Source: Gammaproteobacteria bacterium (lineage in GTDB: Bacteria; Pseudomonadota; Gammaproteobacteria; Thiohalobacterales; Thiohalobacteraceae). Taken from it: a stretch of DNA of 17,241 bases. The translations under genes were made by a program, and so were the position numbers. The stretch is taken from positions 1 through 17,241 of the forward strand of contig JAHJQQ010000016.1 in NCBI GenBank assembly GCA_018819175.1, written 5' to 3'. Numbering within the stretch: the stretch's first letter is position 1; every line of letters begins with the position of its first letter. Below the pieces are notes generated by a model. The model ran no database searches, was not told the origin of the DNA, and saw nothing but the letters and a program-made list of their open reading frames with translations. Below are positions 1 through 6,104 of this stretch, piece by piece.

Positions 1-1
1 C

Positions 2-274
2 TGGCCGATGCCGAACATCATCATGGCCGGTATCCCCGGTTTCGAAAAGGTCGCCACGGGCCTGATGAAGAAGACCTTCAAGAACAAAGGCGTCGCCACG
101 GTCGAAGAGCTGCGCGAGCTGTGCATCGAGGCCGAGGTGAAAATGTTTGCCTGCCAGATGACCGTCGATGTATTCGGCTTCAGCCATGACGAGTTCATCG
201 GTGGCGTGGATTATGTCGGTGCCACTTACTTCCTGCCCATGGGCAAGGATGCGGACGTCTGCCTGTTTATCTAA
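2..274 (+). CDS. DsrE/DsrF-like family protein, C-terminal part (5' truncated by window edge)
   Basis: The reading frame is open from the first in-frame codon at position 2 to TAA at 272-274, so the gene starts outside the window. About 90 residues are visible. They match the C-terminal half of DsrE/DsrF/DsrH-like proteins, small soluble proteins related to the sulfur-relay and peroxiredoxin-like DsrE fold. The recognisable parts are a helix with ATVEELRELC, a strand ending in KMFACQMTVDVFGF with a cysteine where this family carries a conserved one, and a hydrophobic GGVDYVGATYFLP stretch. DsrE-type proteins transfer sulfane sulfur or persulfide, but many paralogues have no known substrate. 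The exact role here is inference. A strong terminator follows about 30 bases after the stop, so this is the last gene of its operon. Confidence 0.8.
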   Translation, partial: WPMPNIIMAGIPGFEKVATGLMKKTFKNKGVATVEELRELCIEAEVKMFACQMTVDVFGFSHDEFIGGVDYVGATYFLPMGKDADVCLFI

Positions 275-303
275 GGCGCTGGTGTCAATAGCGGTAACAA
301 ATG

Positions 304-329
304 CAGGGCCCGAATGGGCCCTGTTTTTT
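304..329 (+). terminator. Rho-independent terminator after the DsrE-like gene
   Basis: A perfect 8-bp stem CAGGGCCC / GGGCCCTG (304-311 and 316-323) closes a GAAT tetraloop and is followed by six T residues at 324-329. This is a textbook intrinsic terminator for the + strand gene ending at 274. Confidence 0.93.
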
Positions 330-362
330 GTTCTGTGATAATTCAACTTCCGCATACCCCTG

Positions 363-394
363 AAAAAGAAAAACCCGGCGTAGTCCACCGGGTT
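363..394 (-). terminator. Rho-independent terminator on the minus strand
   Basis: Read on the minus strand, AACCCGG (394-388) pairs with CCGGGTT (378-372) across a 9-base loop, followed by TTTTTCTTTTT down to 363. The + strand has no T tract after the hairpin, so the direction is minus. No recognised minus-strand gene lies upstream, so this terminator implies a transcript starting between about 395 and 650. Confidence 0.75.
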
Positions 395-604
395 CGATGC
401 CAAGTTCGAGGCTGGAAGGCAATCTGAACTCCCTCCCTGGACGGCCTTCAGGTAGTCACGAGCACTCTTCCTCCCAAAAGTGTACCCGCGCTGATCCGAT
501 GCACTGCTGTCCTTAAACTTCAGGTACCCGATGAGACCCGGGCTCGCGTGAAGCTGTTGCGATAATGGCATTATGCGGATAGGGTTTGCTGTAGGTTCAT
601 TCAT
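363..604 (-). other. Putative minus-strand transcription unit: small RNA or decayed small gene
   Basis: The only support for a transcript is the minus-strand terminator at 363-394. One minus-strand frame is open from an ATG at 604, reading MNEPTANPIRIMP, then GYLKFKDSS, RGYTFGRKSARDYLKAV and NPVDYAG. It looks protein-like, with about two thirds G or C at third codon positions. It has no stop codon before the terminator and stays open through the antisense of the DsrE-like gene to the window edge. There is no good Shine-Dalgarno in front of the ATG. The other two frames contain early stops. It could be a small gene that lost its 3' end, or a structured RNA of about 200 bases. The minus strand carries six GGA trinucleotides and a repeated TACCTGAAG. 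I do not recognise the protein or the RNA. Confidence 0.35.
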
Positions 605-644
605 AAATGATTTGTAAGTATTTACCTACTCGCCTTCACGCGAG
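543..644. repeat. Nested inverted repeats upstream of pip
   Basis: CTCGCGTGAAG at 543-553 is the exact reverse complement of CTTCACGCGAG at 634-644. Inside this pair, GTAGGT (591-596) is the reverse complement of ACCTAC (624-629). A separate dyad, ATAATG-G-CATTAT, lies at 562-574. Together they fill the space between pip (start 664) and the minus-strand unit. They could fold the pip leader, or mark a promoter or operator for either direction. I see no convincing -35/-10 pair. The rest of 275-663 holds only the two terminators and the minus-strand unit. Confidence 0.6.
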
Positions 645-663
645 ATGACGTTGAGGACATGAC

Positions 664-1614
664 ATGCAGGGACTGTTTCCCGATATCGAACCCTATGTTA
701 GACACAGTATCGATGTGAATACGACGCATACCTTGTACGTTGAAGAATCTGGCAATCCCGATGGTATACCCGTGGTGTTTCTGCACGGTGGGCCGGGTGC
801 GGGGTGTGAGCCCTTCCAGCGTCGCTTCTTTGATCCGGTGCGCTACCGCATTGTTTTGTTCGATCAGCGCGGCTGCGGTCAGTCCACGCCGCATGCGGAA
901 CTCGCAGGCAATACAACACAGGATCTGGTCGCGGACATCGAGCAGCTGCGCGAGCATCTCAACATAGATCGATGGCTGGTATTCGGAGGCTCTTGGGGAT
1001 CAACGCTGGGTCTCGTCTATGCACAGACGCATCCCGAGCGAGTCTTGGGGCTGGTGTTGCGCGGCATCTTTCTGTGCCGGCCGCGGGATATTCGCTGGTT
1101 CTACCAGGAAGGCGCGTCTTTTCTGTTCCCCGATTATTGGCAGGATTATCTGGCGCCGATTCCCGAGGCTGAACGCGCTGATCTCGTGACCGCCTATTAT
1201 TCGCGTCTGACCGGAGCTGACGAGATTACCCGTATGGCCGCGGCCAAGGCCTGGTCGCTATGGGAAGGGCGCACCGCGACACTGCTGCCGCGGCAGGCGG
1301 TCATCGATCATTTCGCCAAACCCTTCACGGCGCTGAGTCTGGCGCGCATCGAATGTCATTATTTTATGCACAACAGTTTTCTGCAGCCCAATCAGATCCT
1401 CGAGCAGGCCGCGCGCCTGCGCGACATTCCGGGCGTGATCGTGCATGGCCGTTACGATGTCGTCTGTCCGGTCGAACAGGCATTTGCCTTGCATGACGCC
1501 TGGCCGCAGGCAAGGCTTGAAGTCATCGCCGATGCCGGACATTCCGCGACCGAACGCGGCACCATCGATGCCTTGGTGCGTGCGACAGATGAGTTCGCCG
1601 AACGTCTCGCATGA
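664..1614 (+). CDS. pip: Prolyl iminopeptidase (proline iminopeptidase), S33 family
   Basis: This is a 316-residue alpha/beta hydrolase that removes N-terminal proline from peptides in the cytoplasm, and the length is normal for the family. The oxyanion-region motif HGGPG is at 41-45. The nucleophile elbow GGSWGS places the catalytic Ser at 110. GRYDVVCP gives Asp 265 and DAGHSATE gives His 293, so the catalytic triad is complete. There is no signal peptide. The start at 664 is supported by a GAGGA Shine-Dalgarno at 653-657. The stop overlaps the dtd start by 4 bases (ATGA), so the two genes are probably translationally coupled. Confusion with another alpha/beta hydrolase is unlikely because the motifs and the helical cap region match prolyl iminopeptidases well. 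Confidence 0.95.
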   Translation: MQGLFPDIEPYVRHSIDVNTTHTLYVEESGNPDGIPVVFLHGGPGAGCEPFQRRFFDPVRYRIVLFDQRGCGQSTPHAELAGNTTQDLVADIEQLREHLNIDRWLVFGGSWGSTLGLVYAQTHPERVLGLVLRGIFLCRPRDIRWFYQEGASFLFPDYWQDYLAPIPEAERADLVTAYYSRLTGADEITRMAAAKAWSLWEGRTATLLPRQAVIDHFAKPFTALSLARIECHYFMHNSFLQPNQILEQAARLRDIPGVIVHGRYDVVCPVEQAFALHDAWPQARLEVIADAGHSATERGTIDALVRATDEFAERLA

Positions 1615-2060
1615 TCGGTCTGTTGCAGCGGGTTACGGAGGCACGCGTCCGCGTCGCTGCGCAAACCATTGCCGAGATCGGACCTGGCCTGTTAGTGCTG
1701 ATCGGCGTTGAGCGGCATGACACAGAGGCGCAGGCGGATAGACTGCTGGAGCGATTGCTGGGCTATCGCGTATTCGCCGATGCGAATGGCAAAATGAATC
1801 TCAGTCTGTCCGATACCGTCGGCGGACTGTTGCTGGTCCCTCAATTTACATTGCCCGCCGATACCCGCAAGGGCATGCGCCCCAGTTTTACACCCGCCGC
1901 GGACCCGGAGCAGGGCCGGCAATTGTTCGATTACCTGGTTACCCGTGCTTGCGCACAGCATGGTGAGGTCGCAACCGGGCAGTTCGGCGCCGATATGCAG
2001 GTGAGTCTCACCAATGACGGGCCGGTGACTTTCTGGTTACAGTCAGCTTCACAGCGTTGA
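1611..2060 (+). CDS. dtd: D-aminoacyl-tRNA deacylase
   Basis: This 149-residue protein has the full length of the family. DTD hydrolyses D-aminoacyl-tRNA (and glycyl-tRNA(Ala)), a chiral proofreading step in the cytoplasm. The N-terminus MIGLLQRVTEARV and the C-terminal NDGPVTFWL (135-143, with the Gly-cisPro pair that enforces chirality) are characteristic. The other active-site motif is usually SQFTL; here it reads PQFTL (77-81), so the first position is Pro instead of Ser. The start ATG overlaps the pip stop in ATGA, and no other start fits better. It is the last gene of the pip-dtd pair. The 80-base gap to the convergent small membrane protein gene has only a weak hairpin and no clear terminator. 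Confidence 0.95.
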   Translation: MIGLLQRVTEARVRVAAQTIAEIGPGLLVLIGVERHDTEAQADRLLERLLGYRVFADANGKMNLSLSDTVGGLLLVPQFTLPADTRKGMRPSFTPAADPEQGRQLFDYLVTRACAQHGEVATGQFGADMQVSLTNDGPVTFWLQSASQR

Positions 2061-2140
2061 ATAGGGATGCTTGATTGAGCTGATATCGGCCTTGAATGTG
2101 ATGGTCTGATGTTACTGGCGCTGACTCTGTAGTGCCGATT

Positions 2141-2389
2141 TCAGTTATTGGCTTTATCGCACGGCCGTTGAAAATAACAGGTCAACGCACTGGTGACGGT
2201 GGTCAGCATCCAAAACAGAAAGAACCCGATGGTATAAGCGCCGAGGCGGCTGATCTCGGCAAAGTCGGTATACATCAGCAGGTGTTGCGGATCGAAGGCG
2301 GTGAAAAACAATACGGTCGCGATACCGGAGGTCAGAAACGATGGCCAGAGGATGGCGATAATGCGCTGGATGGTCGGTATCTCTTGCAT
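2141..2389 (-). CDS. Small two-helix inner-membrane protein at the end of the cco cluster, function unknown
   Basis: The protein has 82 residues and starts MQEIPTIQRIIAIL. There are two predicted membrane helices, at roughly residues 8-29 and 46-70, and a short tail LTCYFQRPC with two cysteines seven positions apart. An ATG at 2389 is preferred over an in-frame GTG at 2398. An AAGGGG Shine-Dalgarno lies 8 bases upstream of the ATG and would overlap the GTG. The gene follows fixH by 32 bases on the same strand, in the place where other genomes carry ccoI and/or ccoS. It is not CcoS or CcoQ by sequence. I believe similar hypothetical proteins occur beside cbb3 clusters in other gammaproteobacteria, but that is from memory. 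A role in oxidase assembly or stability is inference from position only. Confidence 0.75.
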   Translation of the reverse strand: MQEIPTIQRIIAILWPSFLTSGIATVLFFTAFDPQHLLMYTDFAEISRLGAYTIGFFLFWMLTTVTSALTCYFQRPCDKANN

Positions 2390-2421
2390 AATTAACACCC
2401 CTTGCGTGTTGTCTGCGCGGA

Positions 2422-2931
2422 CTATCCGGCTTGTGGTTGTAGCACGGCTTGTTGTTGTTCAGGCTGTAGCAGCCGCCCGGTCATGCGCCAGTCGCCTTGG
2501 GCAGATTCCAATTGCAGATGCCAATGCCCTGACGATAACGGCACCAAGGGTGTCGACCAACGATCATCACCTTCGTGAGTCAAGCTTAGGGTGCGGTCGA
2601 GATGTTGCCGGGTAGGATGAACCATACGCAGCTGGAGATCGGTGTACTGGGTCACCGGGCCAGTCGCTGTCAGTGTCAGAATGAGTTTCTGCGTGTTGTT
2701 ATCGAGACGCACCAGACCGGATAAGCCCAGTGCCGCAGCTTGCTGATCACGCGCCAATGCCTGATTGATGCCCAGACCTTCTTTGTAATAGTTGTCGGCG
2801 ACGAGCCCATCCGGATTCTGGGTTGCGATTATAAGCGTGGCAAAACTCGCTACGACGGCTGTGAAGGGCAGGGCGATGATGAACCAGGGCCAGAACTGGC
2901 GATACCAGGGTGTGGGTTGGATGCTGTTCAT
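2422..2931 (-). CDS. fixH: FixH family protein (CcoH), cbb3 oxidase assembly
   Basis: This 169-residue protein has one N-terminal membrane anchor (about residues 13-36, in the context PWYRQFWPWFI), the motif NPDGLVADNYYKEGL just after it, and a periplasmic beta-rich domain. That layout and those motifs are typical of FixH/CcoH, which associates with the cbb3 oxidase and is needed for its assembly or stability. The ATG at 2931 shares one base with the ccoG stop (TAATG) and has AGGAG seven bases upstream, so coupling to ccoG is likely. A periplasmic segment includes HPTRQHLDRTL and WRMTGRLLQP. Confidence 0.92.
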   Translation of the reverse strand: MNSIQPTPWYRQFWPWFIIALPFTAVVASFATLIIATQNPDGLVADNYYKEGLGINQALARDQQAAALGLSGLVRLDNNTQKLILTLTATGPVTQYTDLQLRMVHPTRQHLDRTLSLTHEGDDRWSTPLVPLSSGHWHLQLESAQGDWRMTGRLLQPEQQQAVLQPQAG

Positions 2932-4331
2932 TATTGCGCTCCTGATGGACCGATGAAGCGTCCGGTCTGGGTGGTCGTAAGGCTGGGATCATCCATAGCC
3001 TCGAGTTTAAAGTCGATGGCGTTGCTTGGGCGTTCCAGATTGATGGGATCAATGCGTACCCGTACCGGCAGATTGCGCACTTCACCGGCGGCGATGTCGA
3101 TCGCATCCTGACCCAGATCCAGCTCCAGGCCTGGCAGGCCGGTGACCGTCACTTTATAACGGTGCGGATGTTCATCCATGTTGATCAACTTCAGTGTATA
3201 GACGTTTTCTACCAGCCCCATATCGGTCTCGCGATAAAGCATGTTGCGATCACGGATGATATCCAGCTCGATCGGGATGCGCTGGCTGATTGAATACACC
3301 AGACCACCAGAGAGTGCCAGCAGAAACAATGCATAGGCAATGATGCGCGGCCGCAGGACATGCGCCTTCTTGCCATCAATGGCGTTCTCTGTGGTGTAGC
3401 GGATCAATCCTTTGGGATAATCGACCTTATCCATGACGGTGTCGCACACATCCACGCAAGCGGCGCAGCCGATGCATTGATACTGTAGACCGTTGCGGAT
3501 ATCGATACCGGTCGGGCAAACCTGGACGCAGAGTGTGCAATCCACGCAGTCACCCATCCCGGCGGCATGGTGATCAATATCACGCTTACGGGAGCCGCGC
3601 GGCTCGCCGCGTTTTTCATCATAGGCGATGATCAGTGTGTCGCGATCGAACATGGCGCTTTGGAAGCGCGCATAGGGACACATGTAAATACAGACCTGCT
3701 CACGCATCCAGCCGGCATTGCCGTAGGTGGCAAAGCCGTAGAAGATAATCCAAAAAGTTTCCCAGGGGCCGAGTTGCAGTTGCAGCAGCGCGCGCCACAA
3801 TTCCGCGATGGGTGTGAAGTAACCGACGAAGGTAAGCCCAGTCCAGGCCGAGAGGGCGATCCAAAGTGCGTGCTTGGTAGCCTTGAGACGAAACTTGCGC
3901 GCATTCATCGCGCTCTTGTCGAGTTTCATCTGCTTGCTGCGATCGCCTTCGACCTTGCGTTCGATCCACAGAAACAACTCGGTCCAGACCGTTTGTGGAC
4001 AGGCATAACCACACCAGAGGCGTCCCGCCAATGCCGTAAAGAAAAACAGCGACAATGCGGCGATCACCAGCAGCCAGGCGAGATAGAAAAAATCCTGGGG
4101 CCAGAAGCTCAGCGAAAAAATATAGAATTTGCGTGCAGGCAGATCGAAGAGCACCGCCTGATGGCCGTCAAAACTCAGCCAGGGCAGCACATAATAAATT
4201 CCCAATAACAACGAGACGCCGAGCACGCGCAGTGCGGCGAACTTTCCGTGCACGGCGCGCGGATAGATTTTTTCGTGTTTGGCATACAGCACATCGTCAT
4301 TGGATGCGCTGGAGGTCTGAGTGTCGGACAT
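2931..4331 (-). CDS. ccoG: Cytochrome c oxidase accessory protein CcoG (FixG/RdxA), polyferredoxin
   Basis: From the ATG at 4331 the protein has 466 residues, a normal length. It is a membrane protein with two [4Fe-4S] ferredoxin-type motifs: CVDCTLCVQVCP (cysteines 262, 265, 268, 272) and CIGCAACVDVC (286, 289, 292, 296). CGYACPQTVW (cysteines 107 and 111) and CIYMCPYARF (214 and 218) lie near the membrane segments. A C-terminal Ig-like periplasmic domain follows a last helix near residues 330-350. CcoG is reported to reduce Cu(II) to Cu(I) for insertion into the CuB site of cbb3 oxidase. An in-frame TTG at 4349 would add six residues. Neither start has a strong Shine-Dalgarno, and ATG is chosen because it gives the usual N-terminus. 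It is in the same operon as ccoNOQP, separated from ccoP by a hairpin. Confidence 0.95.
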   Translation of the reverse strand: MSDTQTSSASNDDVLYAKHEKIYPRAVHGKFAALRVLGVSLLLGIYYVLPWLSFDGHQAVLFDLPARKFYIFSLSFWPQDFFYLAWLLVIAALSLFFFTALAGRLWCGYACPQTVWTELFLWIERKVEGDRSKQMKLDKSAMNARKFRLKATKHALWIALSAWTGLTFVGYFTPIAELWRALLQLQLGPWETFWIIFYGFATYGNAGWMREQVCIYMCPYARFQSAMFDRDTLIIAYDEKRGEPRGSRKRDIDHHAAGMGDCVDCTLCVQVCPTGIDIRNGLQYQCIGCAACVDVCDTVMDKVDYPKGLIRYTTENAIDGKKAHVLRPRIIAYALFLLALSGGLVYSISQRIPIELDIIRDRNMLYRETDMGLVENVYTLKLINMDEHPHRYKVTVTGLPGLELDLGQDAIDIAAGEVRNLPVRVRIDPINLERPSNAIDFKLEAMDDPSLTTTQTGRFIGPSGAQ

Positions 4332-4359
4332 GGTTGATCGTTGTACCAAGATATTGCGT

Positions 4360-4392
4360 AGTGCGTATTAGGCGACAGGCCTAATACGCACT
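4360..4392. repeat. Strong intercistronic hairpin between ccoP and ccoG
   Basis: AGTGCGTATTAGGC (4360-4373) pairs perfectly over 14 bp with GCCTAATACGCACT (4379-4392) around a 5-base loop. TTGC/GCAA just outside (4354-4357 and 4393-4396) can extend the stem past a two-base bulge. Neither strand has a T tract afterwards, so it is not a standard terminator. In the minus-strand mRNA it sits between the ccoP stop (4399) and the ccoG start (4331). It may protect the upstream ccoNOQP message from 3' decay and lower ccoG expression. Confidence 0.85.
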
Positions 4393-4398
4393 GCAAAT

Positions 4399-5304
4399 TT
4401 ACTGAGAAAGGCTATAGAGGTAGGCGGCCAGCAGATGTGCCTTGTCTTCACCCAGGAATTCACGATGGCTCGGCATTTGCCCGTTGCGACCCTTGGCGAT
4501 GCTGTGCCGGATCACGCCCGGTGAGCCGCCGTACAGCCAGTCTGCATCGGTGAGGTTCGGCGCGCCCAGGGCAGGATTGCCGGTACCGTCAGCGGCATGG
4601 CAGGCCACACACATCATGTCGAAGCGGGCCTTGCCGGCCTCGGCCTTGACCGGATCGGCTTCACGTCCACTGATGCTAATGACATAGGCCGTAACCTCAT
4701 CAACGCCCGCATCGCCCAAGGCGTCCTGCCAGGCCGGCATCATGCCTTGACGGCCATCCAGGATACTGGTCTTGATGGTGTCGGGCTCACCGCCATACAG
4801 CCAGACGTTGTCAGAGAGGTTTGGAAAGCCTGGACCCCCATGTGCGTCCGAGCCGTGACAGGTTGCGCAGTAGTTCAAGTACAAACGCTGACCGGCTTTG
4901 ACCGCTTGTGCATCCTGTGCCAGTTCGGGAATGGGGCGTTGTGCATAGGCGGCAAAGATAGGATCAAAGCGTTCTTGTGCGTCTTTGATTTCCTGATCGT
5001 ACTGACTCTCCTGTGTCCAATCCCAGACCCCGGTGAATTTACCCAGGCCCGGATACAGCACGATATAGATCAGACTGAAGACCAGCGTGATGTGAAACAA
5101 CCACAGCCACCAGCGCGGTAGCGGATTGTTGTATTCCTGCAGACTTTCATCCCAGCTGTGGCCAGTGGTTTCACCGACGGCGCTTTCACCGGCACGCTTT
5201 TTCGACGTCCAGGCGATCAGCCACCAGCAGGCGAGGATATTGCCGAGCGTAAGTCCGATGACCCACCAGTTCCAGAACTCGCTTGAGAATTCGAAATCAC
5301 TCAT
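4399..5304 (-). CDS. ccoP: cbb3-type cytochrome c oxidase subunit III, dihaem cytochrome c
   Basis: This 301-residue membrane-anchored dihaem cytochrome c passes electrons from the cytochrome c pool to CcoO and CcoN. There are two N-terminal helices (about residues 12-32 and 64-86), with a conserved loop containing DESLQEYNNPLPRWW. Two periplasmic cytochrome c domains follow, with haem motifs CATCH (146-150) and CVACH (232-236). Likely axial methionines are M189 (GMMPAW) and M277 (GQMPSH). WLYGG occurs in both domains. The ATG overlaps the ccoQ stop as ATGA, giving coupled translation. Length and motifs are normal and nothing looks damaged. Confidence 0.97.
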   Translation of the reverse strand: MSDFEFSSEFWNWWVIGLTLGNILACWWLIAWTSKKRAGESAVGETTGHSWDESLQEYNNPLPRWWLWLFHITLVFSLIYIVLYPGLGKFTGVWDWTQESQYDQEIKDAQERFDPIFAAYAQRPIPELAQDAQAVKAGQRLYLNYCATCHGSDAHGGPGFPNLSDNVWLYGGEPDTIKTSILDGRQGMMPAWQDALGDAGVDEVTAYVISISGREADPVKAEAGKARFDMMCVACHAADGTGNPALGAPNLTDADWLYGGSPGVIRHSIAKGRNGQMPSHREFLGEDKAHLLAAYLYSLSQ

Positions 5305-5477
5305 GGTTGGAGCCCTTTTGTATGCGTGTTTGTATCCGTGCCATCCTCGACGAAAGGCAGATTTGCAGCTTCATCGAAGGCCTGCTTGCGTTTGCTGCTC
5401 CAGGCCCAGATCCATACGCCAATGAAAGCAACGAAGACCAGTACAGTGAAAATGCTACGTAATGTGACAAGATCCAT
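5301..5477 (-). CDS. ccoQ: cbb3-type cytochrome c oxidase subunit IV (CcoQ)
   Basis: This short gene of 58 codons lies between ccoO and ccoP. The protein starts MDLVTLRSIFTVLVFVAF, has one membrane helix (about residues 9-26, ending GVWIWAW), then a basic stretch SSKRKQAFDEAANLPF and an acidic-polar tail. This is the standard CcoQ/FixQ pattern. CcoQ is a small subunit that stabilises the oxidase, notably the CcoP interaction. A GGAGG Shine-Dalgarno, embedded in the last codons of ccoO, lies 8 bases before the ATG at 5477. Five bases separate the ccoO stop from this start, and the TGA overlaps the ccoP ATG by 4 bases. Confidence 0.95.
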   Translation of the reverse strand: MDLVTLRSIFTVLVFVAFIGVWIWAWSSKRKQAFDEAANLPFVEDGTDTNTHTKGLQP

Positions 5478-5482
5478 GATGA

Positions 5483-6091
5483 TTACCTCCGCGTCTTGAT
5501 CGCAGTGCCCAGGTTTTGCAGATAGGCAATCAAGGCATCCATTTCGGTATTGCCAGCGACAGCGGCCTTGGCGCCGGCGATGTCCGCATCGGTATAGGGC
5601 ACGCCCAGGGTGCGCATGGTCTCGAGTTTCTTGGCCGACAATTCACCGTCCAGAACCGTCGTTTCCAGCCAAGGGAAGCCCGGCATATTCGATTCCGGTA
5701 CGACATCGCGCGGATTGAGCAGGTGCACACGATGCCAATCATCCGAGTAGCGGCCACCAACACGCGCCAGATCCGGCCCGGTGCGCTTGGAGCCCCATTG
5801 GAAGGGGTGGTCATAGACGAACTCACCGGCTACCGAATAATGGCCATAACGCTCGGTCTCAGCGCGGAACGGGCGGATCATCTGCGAATGACAGACATAA
5901 CAGCCTTCGCGGATATAGATATCGCGGCCTTCCAACTGTAATGCCGTGTATGGACTGAGGCCTGCGACCGGTTCTGTCGTGCTTTTCAGAAAGAACAGCG
6001 GAACGATCTCGGCCAGCCCGCCGATAGTGATGACCAGAACCACCAGTAGCGCGAGCAGGCCGACATTTTTTTCTACGACTTCATGACTCAT
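5483..6091 (-). CDS. ccoO: cbb3-type cytochrome c oxidase subunit II, monohaem cytochrome c
   Basis: From the ATG at 6091 the protein has 202 residues (MSHEVVEKNVG...). One N-terminal helix (about residues 11-35) anchors a periplasmic cytochrome c domain with haem motif CYVCH (64-68), followed by SQMIRPFRAE. The likely axial Met is 136 in SNMPGFPWL. CcoO relays electrons between CcoP and the catalytic subunit CcoN. The frame is open further upstream to 6130, but GAGGAG lies 6 bases before the 6091 ATG and upstream codons would overlap the end of ccoN, so 6091 is chosen. It lies 13 bases after the ccoN stop, inside the ccoNOQP operon. Confidence 0.97.
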   Translation of the reverse strand: MSHEVVEKNVGLLALLVVLVITIGGLAEIVPLFFLKSTTEPVAGLSPYTALQLEGRDIYIREGCYVCHSQMIRPFRAETERYGHYSVAGEFVYDHPFQWGSKRTGPDLARVGGRYSDDWHRVHLLNPRDVVPESNMPGFPWLETTVLDGELSAKKLETMRTLGVPYTDADIAGAKAAVAGNTEMDALIAYLQNLGTAIKTRR

Positions 6092-6104
6092 GTCGATCTC
6101 CTCG

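Noticed and set aside
363..604. 6S RNA, RNase P RNA or tmRNA on the minus strand
   Set aside because: I could not find the long closing stem of 6S RNA or the conserved core motifs of RNase P RNA or tmRNA.
543..644. Fur or Zur box at the ATAATG-G-CATTAT dyad
   Set aside because: The symmetry is only 6-1-6 and the flanks do not match the Fur 19-mer or the Zur consensus. Nothing in pip-dtd suggests metal control.
3567..4208. 213-codon + strand open frame opposite ccoG
   Set aside because: It is antisense to a gene with clear ferredoxin motifs, has no recognisable domain, and arises from the GC-rich codon pattern of ccoG.
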